From: a virus
Direction: 5' to 3' (one strand)
Virus record (IMG/VR): IMGVR_UViG_3300021598_001271
Span: 1 to 64,000 of that record
Length of the DNA: 64,000 nt
Shown here: one piece after another, positions 24,157 to 31,860 of the stretch
How positions within the stretch are numbered: the first letter of the stretch is position 1
Layout of the letters: each line of letters starts with the position of its first letter
The notes under the pieces: model-generated
What the model was told of the DNA's origin: nothing
What the model saw: only the letters and a program-made list of their open reading frames with translations
The model's database searches: none
Made by a program: the position numbers and the translations under genes

Positions 24157-24514
24157 ATTCTATTGAAAATAAATTAACGTCTGAAACACTACCTTCATTA
24201 TCAGTATAAGTAACACAAGTAGTAATCTCTTTATCTAATGATACCAAAAAACTTTTGTAATATAATGGAGCTCTAACCACAACCAATAAATCTTTGTTCT
24301 CTTGGATTTCATAGTTAACCAAGACTGAGTTAGGCATATTTTGAAAGTAATGGTTGTCGTAAAATATTTTAAGAAACCACAATTGGGTTAGGTCATCAAG
24401 GCTTGGATGTGTTTTATATTTGGAGAATAAAGAATGGTATTGATATACGAATCTTTGTATTAAATGATATAGAATCATATCATTTGTGTTCATTTGTAAT
24501 TTAATTTTTGTCAT
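24149..24514 (-). CDS. Hypothetical protein
   Basis: 121 residues from MTKIKLQMNTND; the 13-codon extension would enter the terminator upstream. Helical N-terminal half (LYHLIQRFVYQYHSLFSKYK), beta C-terminal half. Family unknown. Precedes and overlaps the DUF2452-like gene. Confidence 0.55.
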   Translation of the reverse strand: MTKIKLQMNTNDMILYHLIQRFVYQYHSLFSKYKTHPSLDDLTQLWFLKIFYDNHYFQNMPNSVLVNYEIQENKDLLVVVRAPLYYKSFLVSLDKEITTCVTYTDNEGSVSDVNLFSIEYE

Positions 24515-24515
24515 A

Positions 24516-24550
24516 ATAAAAAAACCTTTACCTAATGATAGGTAAAGGTC
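24516..24550 (-). terminator. Intrinsic terminator
   Basis: ACCTTTACCTATCATTAGGTAAAGGT hairpin with a T-run on the minus strand, after the 59-residue gene. Confidence 0.85.
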
Positions 24551-24574
24551 CAATATTTTTAAATAGGTAATATA

Positions 24575-24754
24575 TTATATTTCCACCTCATTAAAATCCA
24601 ATTCCATCATATAAAACGCTTTATATATTGAATCGGAAAATGATAGTTTTACATTCTCAAGTCTTAACTGTGATGCCAACCTTGTTAGTTCAGTGTATGA
24701 TTCTTTTTTGTGTGCTATCCAAAGCATTTCTTCTACGTGTTCTTCTCCAGTCAT
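24575..24754 (-). CDS. Small helical protein, 59 residues
   Basis: A short frame starting MTGEEHVEEMLWIAHKKESY and ending VEI then TAA. It is all-helical, with codon use like its neighbours, and lies exactly between a terminator and a tagged gene with no other candidate in the gap. Function unknown. Confidence 0.55.
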   Translation of the reverse strand: MTGEEHVEEMLWIAHKKESYTELTRLASQLRLENVKLSFSDSIYKAFYMMELDFNEVEI

Positions 24755-24767
24755 TGTATATTAAGTA

Positions 24768-25094
24768 TTAAGTTCCAATTAACAAATCGTCATAGTTAAT
24801 AGACGTGTCAGTACCTTTCTGACCATCTTTAACTTCTCCGTACATAAATGATTTAACCACCGATGTTATCGATTGGTCGCACTGTGCAATTTTACTTTCC
24901 ATCCAATCTTCAAGTTCTTCACCTTCCTCAAGTAATTCCCACATTTTATAGGCCAAAGTAGCAATAGTAAATAACTGTTGTTTCGCCATATAATTTCCAT
25001 CTGAACCTTCCGACACTTCACTTTCATTAATTGTCTTTATTCTACTAACAATCTTAGCAAGTTGTTCTTCAGTTATAATAATATTTTTACTCAT
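24768..25094 (-). CDS. Short tagged protein (ITEEQL type)
   Basis: 108 residues starting MSKNIIITEEQLAKIVSRI and reaching INES, so ITE and INE are both present around an amphipathic helix. The body (MAKQQLFTIATLAYKMWELL, LEDWMESKIAQCDQS, VVKSFMYGE) is a compact helical domain I recognise as recurring in phage genomes, without known function. Probably a small internal head protein. Octamer 13 nt upstream. Confidence 0.7.
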   Translation of the reverse strand: MSKNIIITEEQLAKIVSRIKTINESEVSEGSDGNYMAKQQLFTIATLAYKMWELLEEGEELEDWMESKIAQCDQSITSVVKSFMYGEVKDGQKGTDTSINYDDLLIGT

Positions 25095-25107
25095 AATAAT
25101 GTTTAAA

Positions 25108-25115
25108 TATAAATA
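25108..25115 (-). promoter_or_regulatory. Late-type octamer TATTTATA
   Basis: 13 nt before the ATG of the short tagged gene, between it and the terminator of the next unit. Confidence 0.5.
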
Positions 25116-25124
25116 CTTTATAAT

Positions 25125-25156
25125 TAAAAAAAGTGGAGGGGTTTATTCCTCCACTT
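25125..25156 (-). terminator. Intrinsic terminator
   Basis: AAGTGGAGG with a matching CCTCCACTT arm and seven T on the minus strand. The 50 bp before it hold two more small hairpins (CGACA/TGTCG and CCTTG/CAAGG), giving a structured 3' UTR. Confidence 0.85.
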
Positions 25157-25211
25157 AGGGCCGACAGGATTGTGTCGCATCCACCACCTTGTTTTTCTAA
25201 ACAAGGAAACA

Positions 25212-25520
25212 TTACCTTGGGATGTTAAAGTACAAATCGTTAATCTCATCGATTGTTGCGTATCCTAAAACATCATCACTCTTGGTACTAGAACTATACT
25301 TACCAGTAACAAACTCACCATTATTATCGTCAATCAATGCAACCTCAAAAGTGTTTTTGAAATTACCGTACAAACCATCACATCCACCAACAATCGATAA
25401 GGTATAGTTACCAACCTTCTCAGTGTACTGTCGAGCATTACGATAGTTTTGAAGACCGCTCGAAGCCATCCCGTGTGGCTTTGAGTTTTGTATGATATGT
25501 TCTTTAGTTAATGGTTTCAT
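25212..25520 (-). CDS. Hypothetical protein
   Basis: 102 residues, mixed alpha/beta, with a Gly-rich turn (SIVGGCDGLYGNF). Family unknown. Start overlaps the stop of the upstream gene by 1 bp; the pair is driven by a strong host-type promoter. Confidence 0.6.
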   Translation of the reverse strand: MKPLTKEHIIQNSKPHGMASSGLQNYRNARQYTEKVGNYTLSIVGGCDGLYGNFKNTFEVALIDDNNGEFVTGKYSSSTKSDDVLGYATIDEINDLYFNIPR

Positions 25521-25795
25521 TACGCTGGTTGTTCAATTTTAGATTTAGTAAGGATATGGTCAGTCAAAGTGTAAGCATCTACGTTAGTAGTGATTACAGA
25601 GTCCTTCAATATTTTGTTTGGGATGTTTACCAAGAAGTCCTCCCCATTGAAGAATGTCAAAGCCTCATCATTATTCAAACATCCATTAACCATCTTCAAG
25701 AACAACTTGAATTGAGTTGGGTTAACAAAAGTTTCATTCAATAGTACACCGAATTTCTCGTGTTGAATCTTGATAGTTTTAGTTGACATATTCAT
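25520..25795 (-). CDS. Hypothetical protein, first gene of early pair
   Basis: 91 residues (MNMSTKTIKIQHEKFGVLL); the Met at residue 3 is also possible as start. Beta N-terminus, helical middle. No family recognised. It carries the same promoter and leader block as three other early genes. Confidence 0.6.
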   Translation of the reverse strand: MNMSTKTIKIQHEKFGVLLNETFVNPTQFKLFLKMVNGCLNNDEALTFFNGEDFLVNIPNKILKDSVITTNVDAYTLTDHILTKSKIEQPA

Positions 25796-25846
25796 ATTGT
25801 TACCGTTTTAGAATACAAAGATACAAATAATTTCTGATTTTACAAA
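25796..25846 (-). promoter_or_regulatory. Strong host-type promoter with conserved leader
   Basis: TTTG ending at 25843, 19-nt spacer, TATCTTTG at 25816-25823, then TATTCTAAAACGGTAA before the start codon. Confidence 0.75.
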
Positions 25847-26725
25847 TTATTTTTCAAAAACAGGTAAAGTTTTTTCAACTGAAGAAATAAACTTACTAAT
25901 TAACAATTTGGCTTCGGAGTACTCTTTTTTGTCAACACCCTTAATAACCTCTAAATGATTTAAGATGTTATCTAAGTTTAAATTTTTTAAAGTAACCATA
26001 ACCTTATTCACCTCATCTCTTGACCTTTTCAATCTTAACCATTCCACAGAGTGAATTCTATATTCTAATAACATTCTAACAATTAAACTTTCGTCCCATC
26101 CATTATTAATCAATGTTGTTTCAGAAACACGAGAATCATTTTGATTATAAATTTCAATCTCACCTGTCAATTGATGACCAGTTGAATTATAAATCGCAAT
26201 CTTAGAATACGTACCACCCTTAGAATTTTTCTTATCTATCAAATACGTCAAACAACCTCTACCTGAGTATGAAGTAAAGGTACTAGGATTATTTTTTGAA
26301 GCGGTACACCATCTAGTGTTTGAACCATACTTTAACGAACCTTTATGAGTTTTAGGTTCCAAGTATAAAATATCATCGTCCTCATAGATAACTCTAGCGT
26401 GCTCATCTCTGTTGAAGGTTTTCTCTTCTTTAATCTCAAAATGTTTTTGGTTATGGTTTTTTAATCCGTTAAATAACCTATACTCACTTGAGTAGATATC
26501 TTTATTAACGGTATTATAAGGTAATAACTCGTCAAACAATTTAACTTCTTTTAATAAGGATTCTGCGGATGGTAATGATTGGATACCCTCAATCTTAGAG
26601 GTCCAAATCTTTAACATATATTCCAAATATTTTTTTGTAGGTGTAAAATCACCATTAACTAATTTTGTAAATGTCGCCACGGAGATACGTGGGTACTTCT
26701 CTCTTAATTCATCAACTTTTGACAT
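25847..26725 (-). CDS. WCTA-motif hypothetical protein
   Basis: 292 residues. The core at about 105-200 reads LYLEPKTHKGSLKYG, NTRWCTASKN, FTSYSGRGCLTYLID, KIAIYN. The same arrangement (RWCT, a Tyr/Phe turn, then a hydrophobic strand) appears in the tagged protein at 44844, so the two share a domain of unknown function, perhaps with a catalytic Cys (about 140). N-terminal 100 and C-terminal 90 residues are helical. It precedes smpB's stop by 7 bp. Confidence 0.6.
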   Translation of the reverse strand: MSKVDELREKYPRISVATFTKLVNGDFTPTKKYLEYMLKIWTSKIEGIQSLPSAESLLKEVKLFDELLPYNTVNKDIYSSEYRLFNGLKNHNQKHFEIKEEKTFNRDEHARVIYEDDDILYLEPKTHKGSLKYGSNTRWCTASKNNPSTFTSYSGRGCLTYLIDKKNSKGGTYSKIAIYNSTGHQLTGEIEIYNQNDSRVSETTLINNGWDESLIVRMLLEYRIHSVEWLRLKRSRDEVNKVMVTLKNLNLDNILNHLEVIKGVDKKEYSEAKLLISKFISSVEKTLPVFEK

Positions 26726-26732
26726 TTTAATT

Positions 26733-27170
26733 TCATATTAAAGTTCTACTTATTTCTCTTTCTATATCACGATTTTTAATCGTGTCTCTTTTATCGTGTA
26801 ATTTTTTACCACGACCTAAAACAACCTCAACCTTTATTAGTCCTCTTTCATTTTCAAAAATACGATAAGGCACTATCGTCAAACCTTTTACTAACTCTTT
26901 TTTAAGTCTATCCAATTCTATTTTCTTCAAAAGAAGTTTTCTATCTTGTGTAGATTTGTGAGTATATGATGAGGACATCTCAGTTATGTTCGCATTCTTA
27001 AGAACTAACTCGTCATTAATGAAGGTACAATATGATTCTGACAAAGAAACCTTCCCTGATTTGATTGATTTAACCTCAGAACCAATTAATACAATACCAG
27101 CAATTTCAGTACGAATAACTTCATACTCAAACTTAACTCTCTTGTTTACTATGTTGACTTTGGTTTTCAC
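26733..27170 (-). CDS. smpB: SmpB, tmRNA-binding protein
   Basis: 145 residues from a GTG start. AGIVLIGSEVKSIKSGKVSL, SESYCTFINDE, RKLLLKK, KGLTIVPYRIF and the C-terminal GRGKKLHDKRDTIK are the SmpB hallmarks, including the oligonucleotide-binding barrel and the basic tail that reads the empty A site. SmpB delivers tmRNA to stalled ribosomes. A phage copy could replace or hijack host ribosome rescue. It has a host-type promoter 5 nt upstream and lies next to the giant RNA locus. Confidence 0.85.
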   Translation of the reverse strand: MKTKVNIVNKRVKFEYEVIRTEIAGIVLIGSEVKSIKSGKVSLSESYCTFINDELVLKNANITEMSSSYTHKSTQDRKLLLKKIELDRLKKELVKGLTIVPYRIFENERGLIKVEVVLGRGKKLHDKRDTIKNRDIEREISRTLI

Positions 27171-27175
27171 AGTAG

Positions 27176-27205
27176 CAAAGATAATAATAAAATTTAAATA
27201 AACAA
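27176..27205 (-). promoter_or_regulatory. Host-type promoter TTG-N19-TATCTTTG
   Basis: TTG at 27203-27205, box at 27176-27183, ending 5 nt before the GTG start of smpB. The -33 end touches the terminator of the giant RNA. Confidence 0.65.
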
Positions 27206-27235
27206 AAAAACCTCCTAAAAAAATTTAGGAGGTTT
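27203..27235 (-). terminator. Intrinsic terminator of the giant RNA
   Basis: AAACCTCCTAAATTTTTTTA with its GGAGGTTT arm, then seven T on the minus strand. The stem is nine or more pairs. It separates the RNA locus from smpB. Confidence 0.85.
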
Positions 27236-28197
27236 AATGTTTTGTTCTATAGATATTGGGTAATTTTTAAAAAAAAGGCTGAGAATACACCGTTTTGTGA
27301 GAATCTTTAGAAGGATTATTGTTTCCCTTCATTTCCACCATCTTTTGAATGGTAATCCTCATCGCCGATTGGTTAGACCAATCACTCCTAAAGGGTTTAA
27401 CTACTCTTTTACTACTCTACTCTCTTCAATCTTGCGAACTGACTCGGGTTTCGACACCCTAGAGGTTTTTGGTAAAAATATACGTTGACTTGCGGTCTCG
27501 GTATGCCACGGACAACCCGTGACTGTGTAGGCGACTTTCATCAAACCCTGACGAACACTTTTGCTTATATCTTTTTAGTATAACTTTTACATTAACCTTG
27601 TAAATTATAAGTTTCGTGTCGTGGATGTTTCCAAGTAGAGGTCCGTCTTAAGCCTCGTTATCTTTTGAACAACAAGATACTTTTCTACTCGGTAGAGTGT
27701 CCCCACTCTCATATTTCAAGATTACTTCATACCAAGACCTTGGTGGGTCTTTGGTAAGGATAGTAGCGACACCACTCGTTCTCTATCTTACCTTCAGGTA
27801 TCACCCCTTCGGTTTTAAGTCACCTTTTATATTGGAACCCGCAATTGTGTATTTGGAAGTACACTTCTTACTTGATTCCTATGGGTTATTCTTATTGGTG
27901 TTCCCACCTCAAACTGACAATCCACATTGCCCGTTCAGTTTTCCATTTCCCTACGAAGTTATCCTCGGTACTACAGGCTCACTGATATCCCACTTGTATA
28001 CTCGAGTTCGGTTTCCCAAACCGCAGAACCACTAACACTGATGATTCCACTTTATCCCCCTTTCGAGGTTTATTTAACGACCATATACGGCCGATTATCT
28101 TTCTCAGTCAAATCTCAATATCAACCCGAGGGTCTCAATATCGACATCCTGATGGATAAATAATATTTTCAAAGAACGTTTCGGACTTTTCCGATTT
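27236..28197 (-). ncRNA. Giant structured non-coding RNA (about 0.95 kb), unidentified class
   Basis: Neither strand carries a credible gene, and base composition is visibly less AT-rich than around it. On the minus strand many local hairpins are perfect or near perfect: 27367-27383 (GATTGGT/ACCAATC), 27507-27521 (CACGG/CCGTG), 27730-27756 (TACCAA-GACC with one bulge), 27847-27864 (GTGTA/TACAC), 27897-27908 (GGTG/CACC), 27912-27940 (AACTGA/TCAGTT enclosing CAAT/ATTG) and 28009-28023 (CGGTTT/AAACCG). It runs from tandem promoters to a terminator. Size and phage setting resemble GOLLD or ROOL RNAs, but I could match neither by sequence. No rRNA, RNase P, tmRNA or intron core was recognised. Confidence 0.7.
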
Positions 28198-28203
28198 GTT
28201 TTA

Positions 28204-28211
28204 CAAAGGTA
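28204..28211 (-). promoter_or_regulatory. Proximal host-type box TACCTTTG for the giant RNA
   Basis: TAnnTTTG reading into the RNA; TTTG about 20 nt upstream (28232-28235 on the opposite strand) may be its -33 element. A small CGGA-AAAG-TCCG hairpin follows near the expected 5' end. Confidence 0.5.
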
Positions 28212-28317
28212 GGTAAAGTTTTTCAATTTACCAAATCTTTTTTTATTTTTTTTTTGACAACCTTACTCTATAACTACCGATAGTGAGATTTGGTTTCGGT
28301 GATTGTCAAATGTTTTA

Positions 28318-28347
28318 CAAAGGTAATAAACTTTTTTGAATTGTCAA
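28318..28347 (-). promoter_or_regulatory. Middle tandem promoter TTGAC-N-TACCTTTG
   Basis: TTG at 28345-28347 within TTGACAATTC, 19-nt spacer, TACCTTTG at 28318-28325. Points at the giant RNA. Confidence 0.65.
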
Positions 28348-28405
28348 TTTTTTTTTTAAAAATTTTCTGTGTTCAATAAATATGTCCTTGTTTTGTAAAG
28401 TTCTA

Positions 28406-28435
28406 CAAAGATAGTAAATTTTTTCATTCTGTCAA
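28406..28435 (-). promoter_or_regulatory. Distal tandem promoter TTGAC-N-TATCTTTG
   Basis: TTG at 28433-28435 followed by AC, 19-nt spacer, TATCTTTG at 28406-28413. The third promoter pointing at the giant RNA, 88 bp behind the second. Confidence 0.65.
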
Positions 28436-28458
28436 CCCATTAAACGACATTTTTTTAA

Positions 28459-28487
28459 TTTGTGGAACTTTTTTAAACCTAACTTTG
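28459..28487 (+). promoter_or_regulatory. Host-type promoter TTTG-N17-TAACTTTG
   Basis: TTTG at 28459-28462 and TAACTTTG at 28480-28487, reading toward the membrane-protein and transglycosylase genes and leaving a leader of about 70 nt. Confidence 0.55.
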
Positions 28488-28563
28488 TTTTATGTGGCAC
28501 AGAGATTGTCTATTTCGGATAATTTTATTATACTTAAGTAACAAATTAATTAAAAATTATATT

Positions 28564-28899
28564 ATGAAAAATTTCGATTTAAAGTCTACTCTTGAAAGAA
28601 TTAAAACATTTGTTAAACATTTTATGTTTTATGTTGTGTTTGTATTATCTTTAGTGGTTGGGTTTTCTGTAGGTTACTACTACAACACAATTAAATCCTA
28701 TAAGAAGAATATCTACTCACCTGAAGTGGTAATGAAAAAAGACATCACTTTAGCAATCGACGAATCTAACAATATGATTGTCATTAATAAGAAGGATGGT
28801 ACCTACATTGTCTACCAAGACAGTGTTGGATACACAATCTTTAACTTTTACGCCAAAAATATTTGGGGTGAACATAATTCAACACCAGTTAAAAAATAA
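28564..28899 (+). CDS. Membrane-anchored hypothetical protein
   Basis: 111 residues starting MKNFDLKSTLERIKTF; the 24-codon extension upstream falls in the promoter leader. One membrane segment (about 19-40, FYVVFVLSLVVGFSVGYYY), N-terminus inside, then about 65 periplasmic residues. It ends 1 bp into the transglycosylase gene, so the two probably work together. Confidence 0.65.
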   Translation: MKNFDLKSTLERIKTFVKHFMFYVVFVLSLVVGFSVGYYYNTIKSYKKNIYSPEVVMKKDITLAIDESNNMIVINKKDGTYIVYQDSVGYTIFNFYAKNIWGEHNSTPVKK

Positions 28900-29450
28900 T
28901 GAATATGAAATTCTTAAATTTCTTTAAGTATTGGTACGTAATTGCTTGTACGTTTATTTTGTTGACGAGTCTTTCTGCCGTTTTTGACGAGGACTTGTCT
29001 CCAAATAAACGTTTAGAACAAGCATCTTTAAAACCTAACTCCCCTGTTTCTTTACAGATGTATTATCTTCTTGAAAAATATTCTGAAGAATATAAGATAC
29101 CTAAATACATTGCTTACAATGTGGCATTTTTGGAAACAAGGTATCGAGGTCCATTTGATTGGGATTACAATCCTTATTTGATTTCATCTGCAGGTGCGGT
29201 TGGTCCTATGCAAGTAATGGTTAGAACCGCCGAGTATGTAAATAAAAAAGATATTACTAAATCTAATTTGAAAAATAACTTGGAGTTAAATATTTCAACA
29301 AGTATGAAATTGTTAAATAAGTTATATAACCAATATGAAGACTGGGGAATATCCTGTGGTTATTACAATACAGGATATCCTAAGGTAAATGATTATGCTT
29401 TATTCTGTGTAACAAATAAAAATTACACTAAGAATTGGGAATCTTATTGA
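28899..29450 (+). CDS. Lytic transglycosylase, SLT type, membrane-anchored
   Basis: 183 residues. A hydrophobic N-terminus (about 12-30) acts as signal or anchor. The SLT core follows: AFLETRYRGP with the catalytic Glu, SSAGAVGPMQVMVRTA, NISTSMKLLNKL and GISCGYYNTGYP. Cleaves peptidoglycan glycan strands without water. Expressed from a host-type promoter rather than the lysis region, so it could act in entry, wall remodelling or superinfection control. Confidence 0.8.
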   Translation: MNMKFLNFFKYWYVIACTFILLTSLSAVFDEDLSPNKRLEQASLKPNSPVSLQMYYLLEKYSEEYKIPKYIAYNVAFLETRYRGPFDWDYNPYLISSAGAVGPMQVMVRTAEYVNKKDITKSNLKNNLELNISTSMKLLNKLYNQYEDWGISCGYYNTGYPKVNDYALFCVTNKNYTKNWESY

Positions 29451-31411
29451 TTAAAGAATTTTTTTCTGATTTCAAAATTAACATCAACCTTATTTAACTT
29501 ATCATTCAACCAATCTAACATATTAGATTCACTACTGAAAAGTTCTTGCGGGTCTTCATTATCTCTTAAAGGTAATTCTACAACTCTTTTAGCACCATCT
29601 AAATAATGAGCACCACTATTTTTAGGCCCGTATTTAATTACTCCGTTGTCACCAACTAAAATTAAGTCGTGTACTATATCGTCACAGTCAATACCATTAC
29701 CATCCACAATTATATATTCTAAATCTTGGAAAGGACTGTATGACCTGTAACCATCAATATGGGGTAACATTTCTTTATCATCATCCGATTCTAACAATCC
29801 AAAATGCTCAGGTTGTTCTAAGTCAGGTTGTAATCTATAATTTGTAGTTAATTCTTCACCTTTCTTAATTGGTCGAGACGCTACTAAAAATCTTTGTTTG
29901 TCCTTTAAAACATTGTGACAGTTAGGGTCATCACTATGGTTGTGCATTTTACCTAATTCTGTAAAATCATAACTAACTCCAGGTTTGTTTATAGTATGTA
30001 AAAGTCCAATGGTTTCATTCTCTTCCAAATCATTTTTTGCAAATGAACCTTTTCCCTGGATATCACTTTTATCTACGTAATATTTTTTAACATCAACGTT
30101 TTCAGTAATATTATTAGATTCGTTATTAATTTTGTCTTTCAATTGTTTAACAAATTCATTTTGAATCATTTTAGTAAATTTAACATAAGGTGAATCGTCT
30201 GATTCAGGATTATACTTATAAGTTCCTTGTGGTGGTCTGCTAGACCTTCCTAAGTAACTAAGACCTGAAATATTTGTAATACATTTATGTCCACCGCTAT
30301 TTGCTTGAATTAAGTCCCAAGCCGAAACACCAATATTATCTAATATCAACATTTCTTCTTCAGTTAATTCAGATGTTGGTTTGTTCATTAATTCTCTAAC
30401 TCTCATTAGATAATCAGCACCACCATCAACAGATTTAAATTTATCACCGTATAATGCAGTGAAGTCTTTAAACGTGAATCCTACTGATTCAGGTCCAAAT
30501 CCTTTAGAAGATTCCGAAATCCACTTAATAGTTGATAACGAAACTCTCTTTTCTTTAAGTTGTGATTCCCATTTAGATAAAACATCTTGTGCAATCTCAC
30601 CAAGATTTACTCCTTTTAATTCTCTTTCTTTTTTAAATGGATTACAAGAGGCTTGAACCAATCCTAATGGCCAAGCAATAACCAAGAAATCCGCTTCAGG
30701 ATTATTTTTAAATGGAGTATATCTATCATAGGAACCTGGCTTCATCATACTACCACCACCATACTGAACGATAATATTGTCGTCAATCTTAACGTTAGGA
30801 TGTGACTTCATTTGTTGAACGTAACCCTCTTTATTTTTTTCTAACTCAACTTCTTTAGGATAACCTTTATCACCCATTATTTTCTTTATTTCAGTAAAAA
30901 TACTCATTAAAGATGGTTGACAGTTCATAACCAACTGTTCAAGGAATCCTGGTTTATTTTTAAAAGCCAATAATAATTTGTTAGTAACTAAACCTAATAA
31001 AGTTTTGTTTTTAGCTAAATCAGAATCTTTGTCAATTCTATAGATATAGTTCATAACCATATCTGGAGTAATTTCGTTTTTGGCATAGTCAGCACTATCG
31101 ACCATTGAAATTAAGAATATGTCTTTCGCAGGGAATAGGTCTCCAGGGGATACTATCTGAGAAATAAAGTCCACTAAGACAGGCATTGTATCACCCTGAG
31201 CATCATTCTTCTTAACAGAAAACTCTTTATCACCATATTGAATTACGTGAGCGTCAACTACTTTAATACCATTGTTCTCAAGGTATTTTTTCATCGCAAT
31301 AGCGGTAGTAACACCGTCTAAATCTTGGTGAAAGTATATTTCCGCTTTTGGATATCTTTTTTTAAGTAGGTTAATATCTCTTAACCCTGATTCTTTTAAA
31401 ATTCTTTTCAT
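29444..31411 (-). CDS. Tagged DHH-phosphoesterase-like and SET-domain fusion
   Basis: 655 residues. Start MKRILKESGLRDINLLKKRY holds an LKE site. FHQDLDGVTTAIAM (about 27-40) is a DHH-type metal site, and SGGHKCITNISGLSYLG (about 370-386) resembles the RecJ-like DHHA1 signature. About 443-530 is a SET methyltransferase domain: GKGSFAKNDL, HNHSDDPNC (about 490-498), RPIKKGEELTTNY (Tyr about 525). The last 120 residues are unassigned. A phage protein joining a nucleic-acid or nucleotide phosphoesterase with a protein lysine methyltransferase is unusual. It follows the tagged PG-binding gene by 3 bp. Confidence 0.75.
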   Translation of the reverse strand: MKRILKESGLRDINLLKKRYPKAEIYFHQDLDGVTTAIAMKKYLENNGIKVVDAHVIQYGDKEFSVKKNDAQGDTMPVLVDFISQIVSPGDLFPAKDIFLISMVDSADYAKNEITPDMVMNYIYRIDKDSDLAKNKTLLGLVTNKLLLAFKNKPGFLEQLVMNCQPSLMSIFTEIKKIMGDKGYPKEVELEKNKEGYVQQMKSHPNVKIDDNIIVQYGGGSMMKPGSYDRYTPFKNNPEADFLVIAWPLGLVQASCNPFKKERELKGVNLGEIAQDVLSKWESQLKEKRVSLSTIKWISESSKGFGPESVGFTFKDFTALYGDKFKSVDGGADYLMRVRELMNKPTSELTEEEMLILDNIGVSAWDLIQANSGGHKCITNISGLSYLGRSSRPPQGTYKYNPESDDSPYVKFTKMIQNEFVKQLKDKINNESNNITENVDVKKYYVDKSDIQGKGSFAKNDLEENETIGLLHTINKPGVSYDFTELGKMHNHSDDPNCHNVLKDKQRFLVASRPIKKGEELTTNYRLQPDLEQPEHFGLLESDDDKEMLPHIDGYRSYSPFQDLEYIIVDGNGIDCDDIVHDLILVGDNGVIKYGPKNSGAHYLDGAKRVVELPLRDNEDPQELFSSESNMLDWLNDKLNKVDVNFEIRKKFFNQ

Positions 31412-31414
31412 ATA

Positions 31415-31801
31415 TTAATCCCACCCTAACCAGTGCATTGCTTTATCAAAAAGGTCACCTTCATCTGATTTACATTCGTTAAACAAGTTTCTGTCTTTCT
31501 GAGGCATTTTAGACATTGTATTATAACCCCATACACCATCTTGGTCAGCGTTAATCATACCTTGGTAATTGAAAATAGCTTGAGCAGTTTTTGAATTAGG
31601 ATAATTACCGATACTACCATCAACAACTAAAGAATTACCCGCATCGTCCTTCACACCTTTTTTGTTTAAGAAACATTGTACCGCTCTCTTAAAATTATAC
31701 TCTTCTAATTGTTCAAAGATATTACCTTTTGATTTTTCTTCTTGATGTAATTTAAGAATTGAATCTTTTTCCGATTCATTTATAATAAATCTCTTATTCA
31801 T
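31415..31801 (-). CDS. Tagged peptidoglycan-binding-domain protein
   Basis: 128 residues starting MNKRFIINESEKDSILKLHQ (INE site). The body matches a PG-binding type 1 fold: AVQCFLNKKG, VVDGSIGNYPNSKTAQAIFN, DGVWGYNTMSKM. The domain is complete but has no catalytic module, so it anchors to the cell wall. Upstream partner of the DHH-SET gene. Octamer 16 nt before the start. Probably packaged or virion associated. Confidence 0.75.
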   Translation of the reverse strand: MNKRFIINESEKDSILKLHQEEKSKGNIFEQLEEYNFKRAVQCFLNKKGVKDDAGNSLVVDGSIGNYPNSKTAQAIFNYQGMINADQDGVWGYNTMSKMPQKDRNLFNECKSDEGDLFDKAMHWLGWD

Positions 31802-31817
31802 AATAAATTGTTTTAGT

Positions 31818-31825
31818 TATAAATA
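31818..31825 (-). promoter_or_regulatory. Late-type octamer TATTTATA
   Basis: 16 nt before the ATG of the PG-binding gene; it would serve the DHH-SET gene as well. Confidence 0.5.
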
Positions 31826-31835
31826 TTCAATAAAT

Positions 31836-31860
31836 AAAAAAAGGGGTTATAAAACCCCTT
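31836..31860 (-). terminator. Intrinsic terminator
   Basis: AAGGGGTTTTATAACCCCTT followed by TTTTT on the minus strand; the stem begins inside the last codons of the methyltransferase. Confidence 0.85.

Noticed and set aside
27297-28163. Three plus-strand open frames of 63-112 codons inside the gene-free block
   Set aside because: They have no homology pattern, odd composition for this genome and no promoter on that strand; the region is better explained as a structured RNA on the other strand.
27236-28197. Giant RNA as rRNA, RNase P, tmRNA or a group I/II intron
   Set aside because: The conserved cores of these RNAs (16S/23S universal strings, RNase P CR motifs, tmRNA acceptor and TpsiC, intron P7 or domain V) were looked for and not found.
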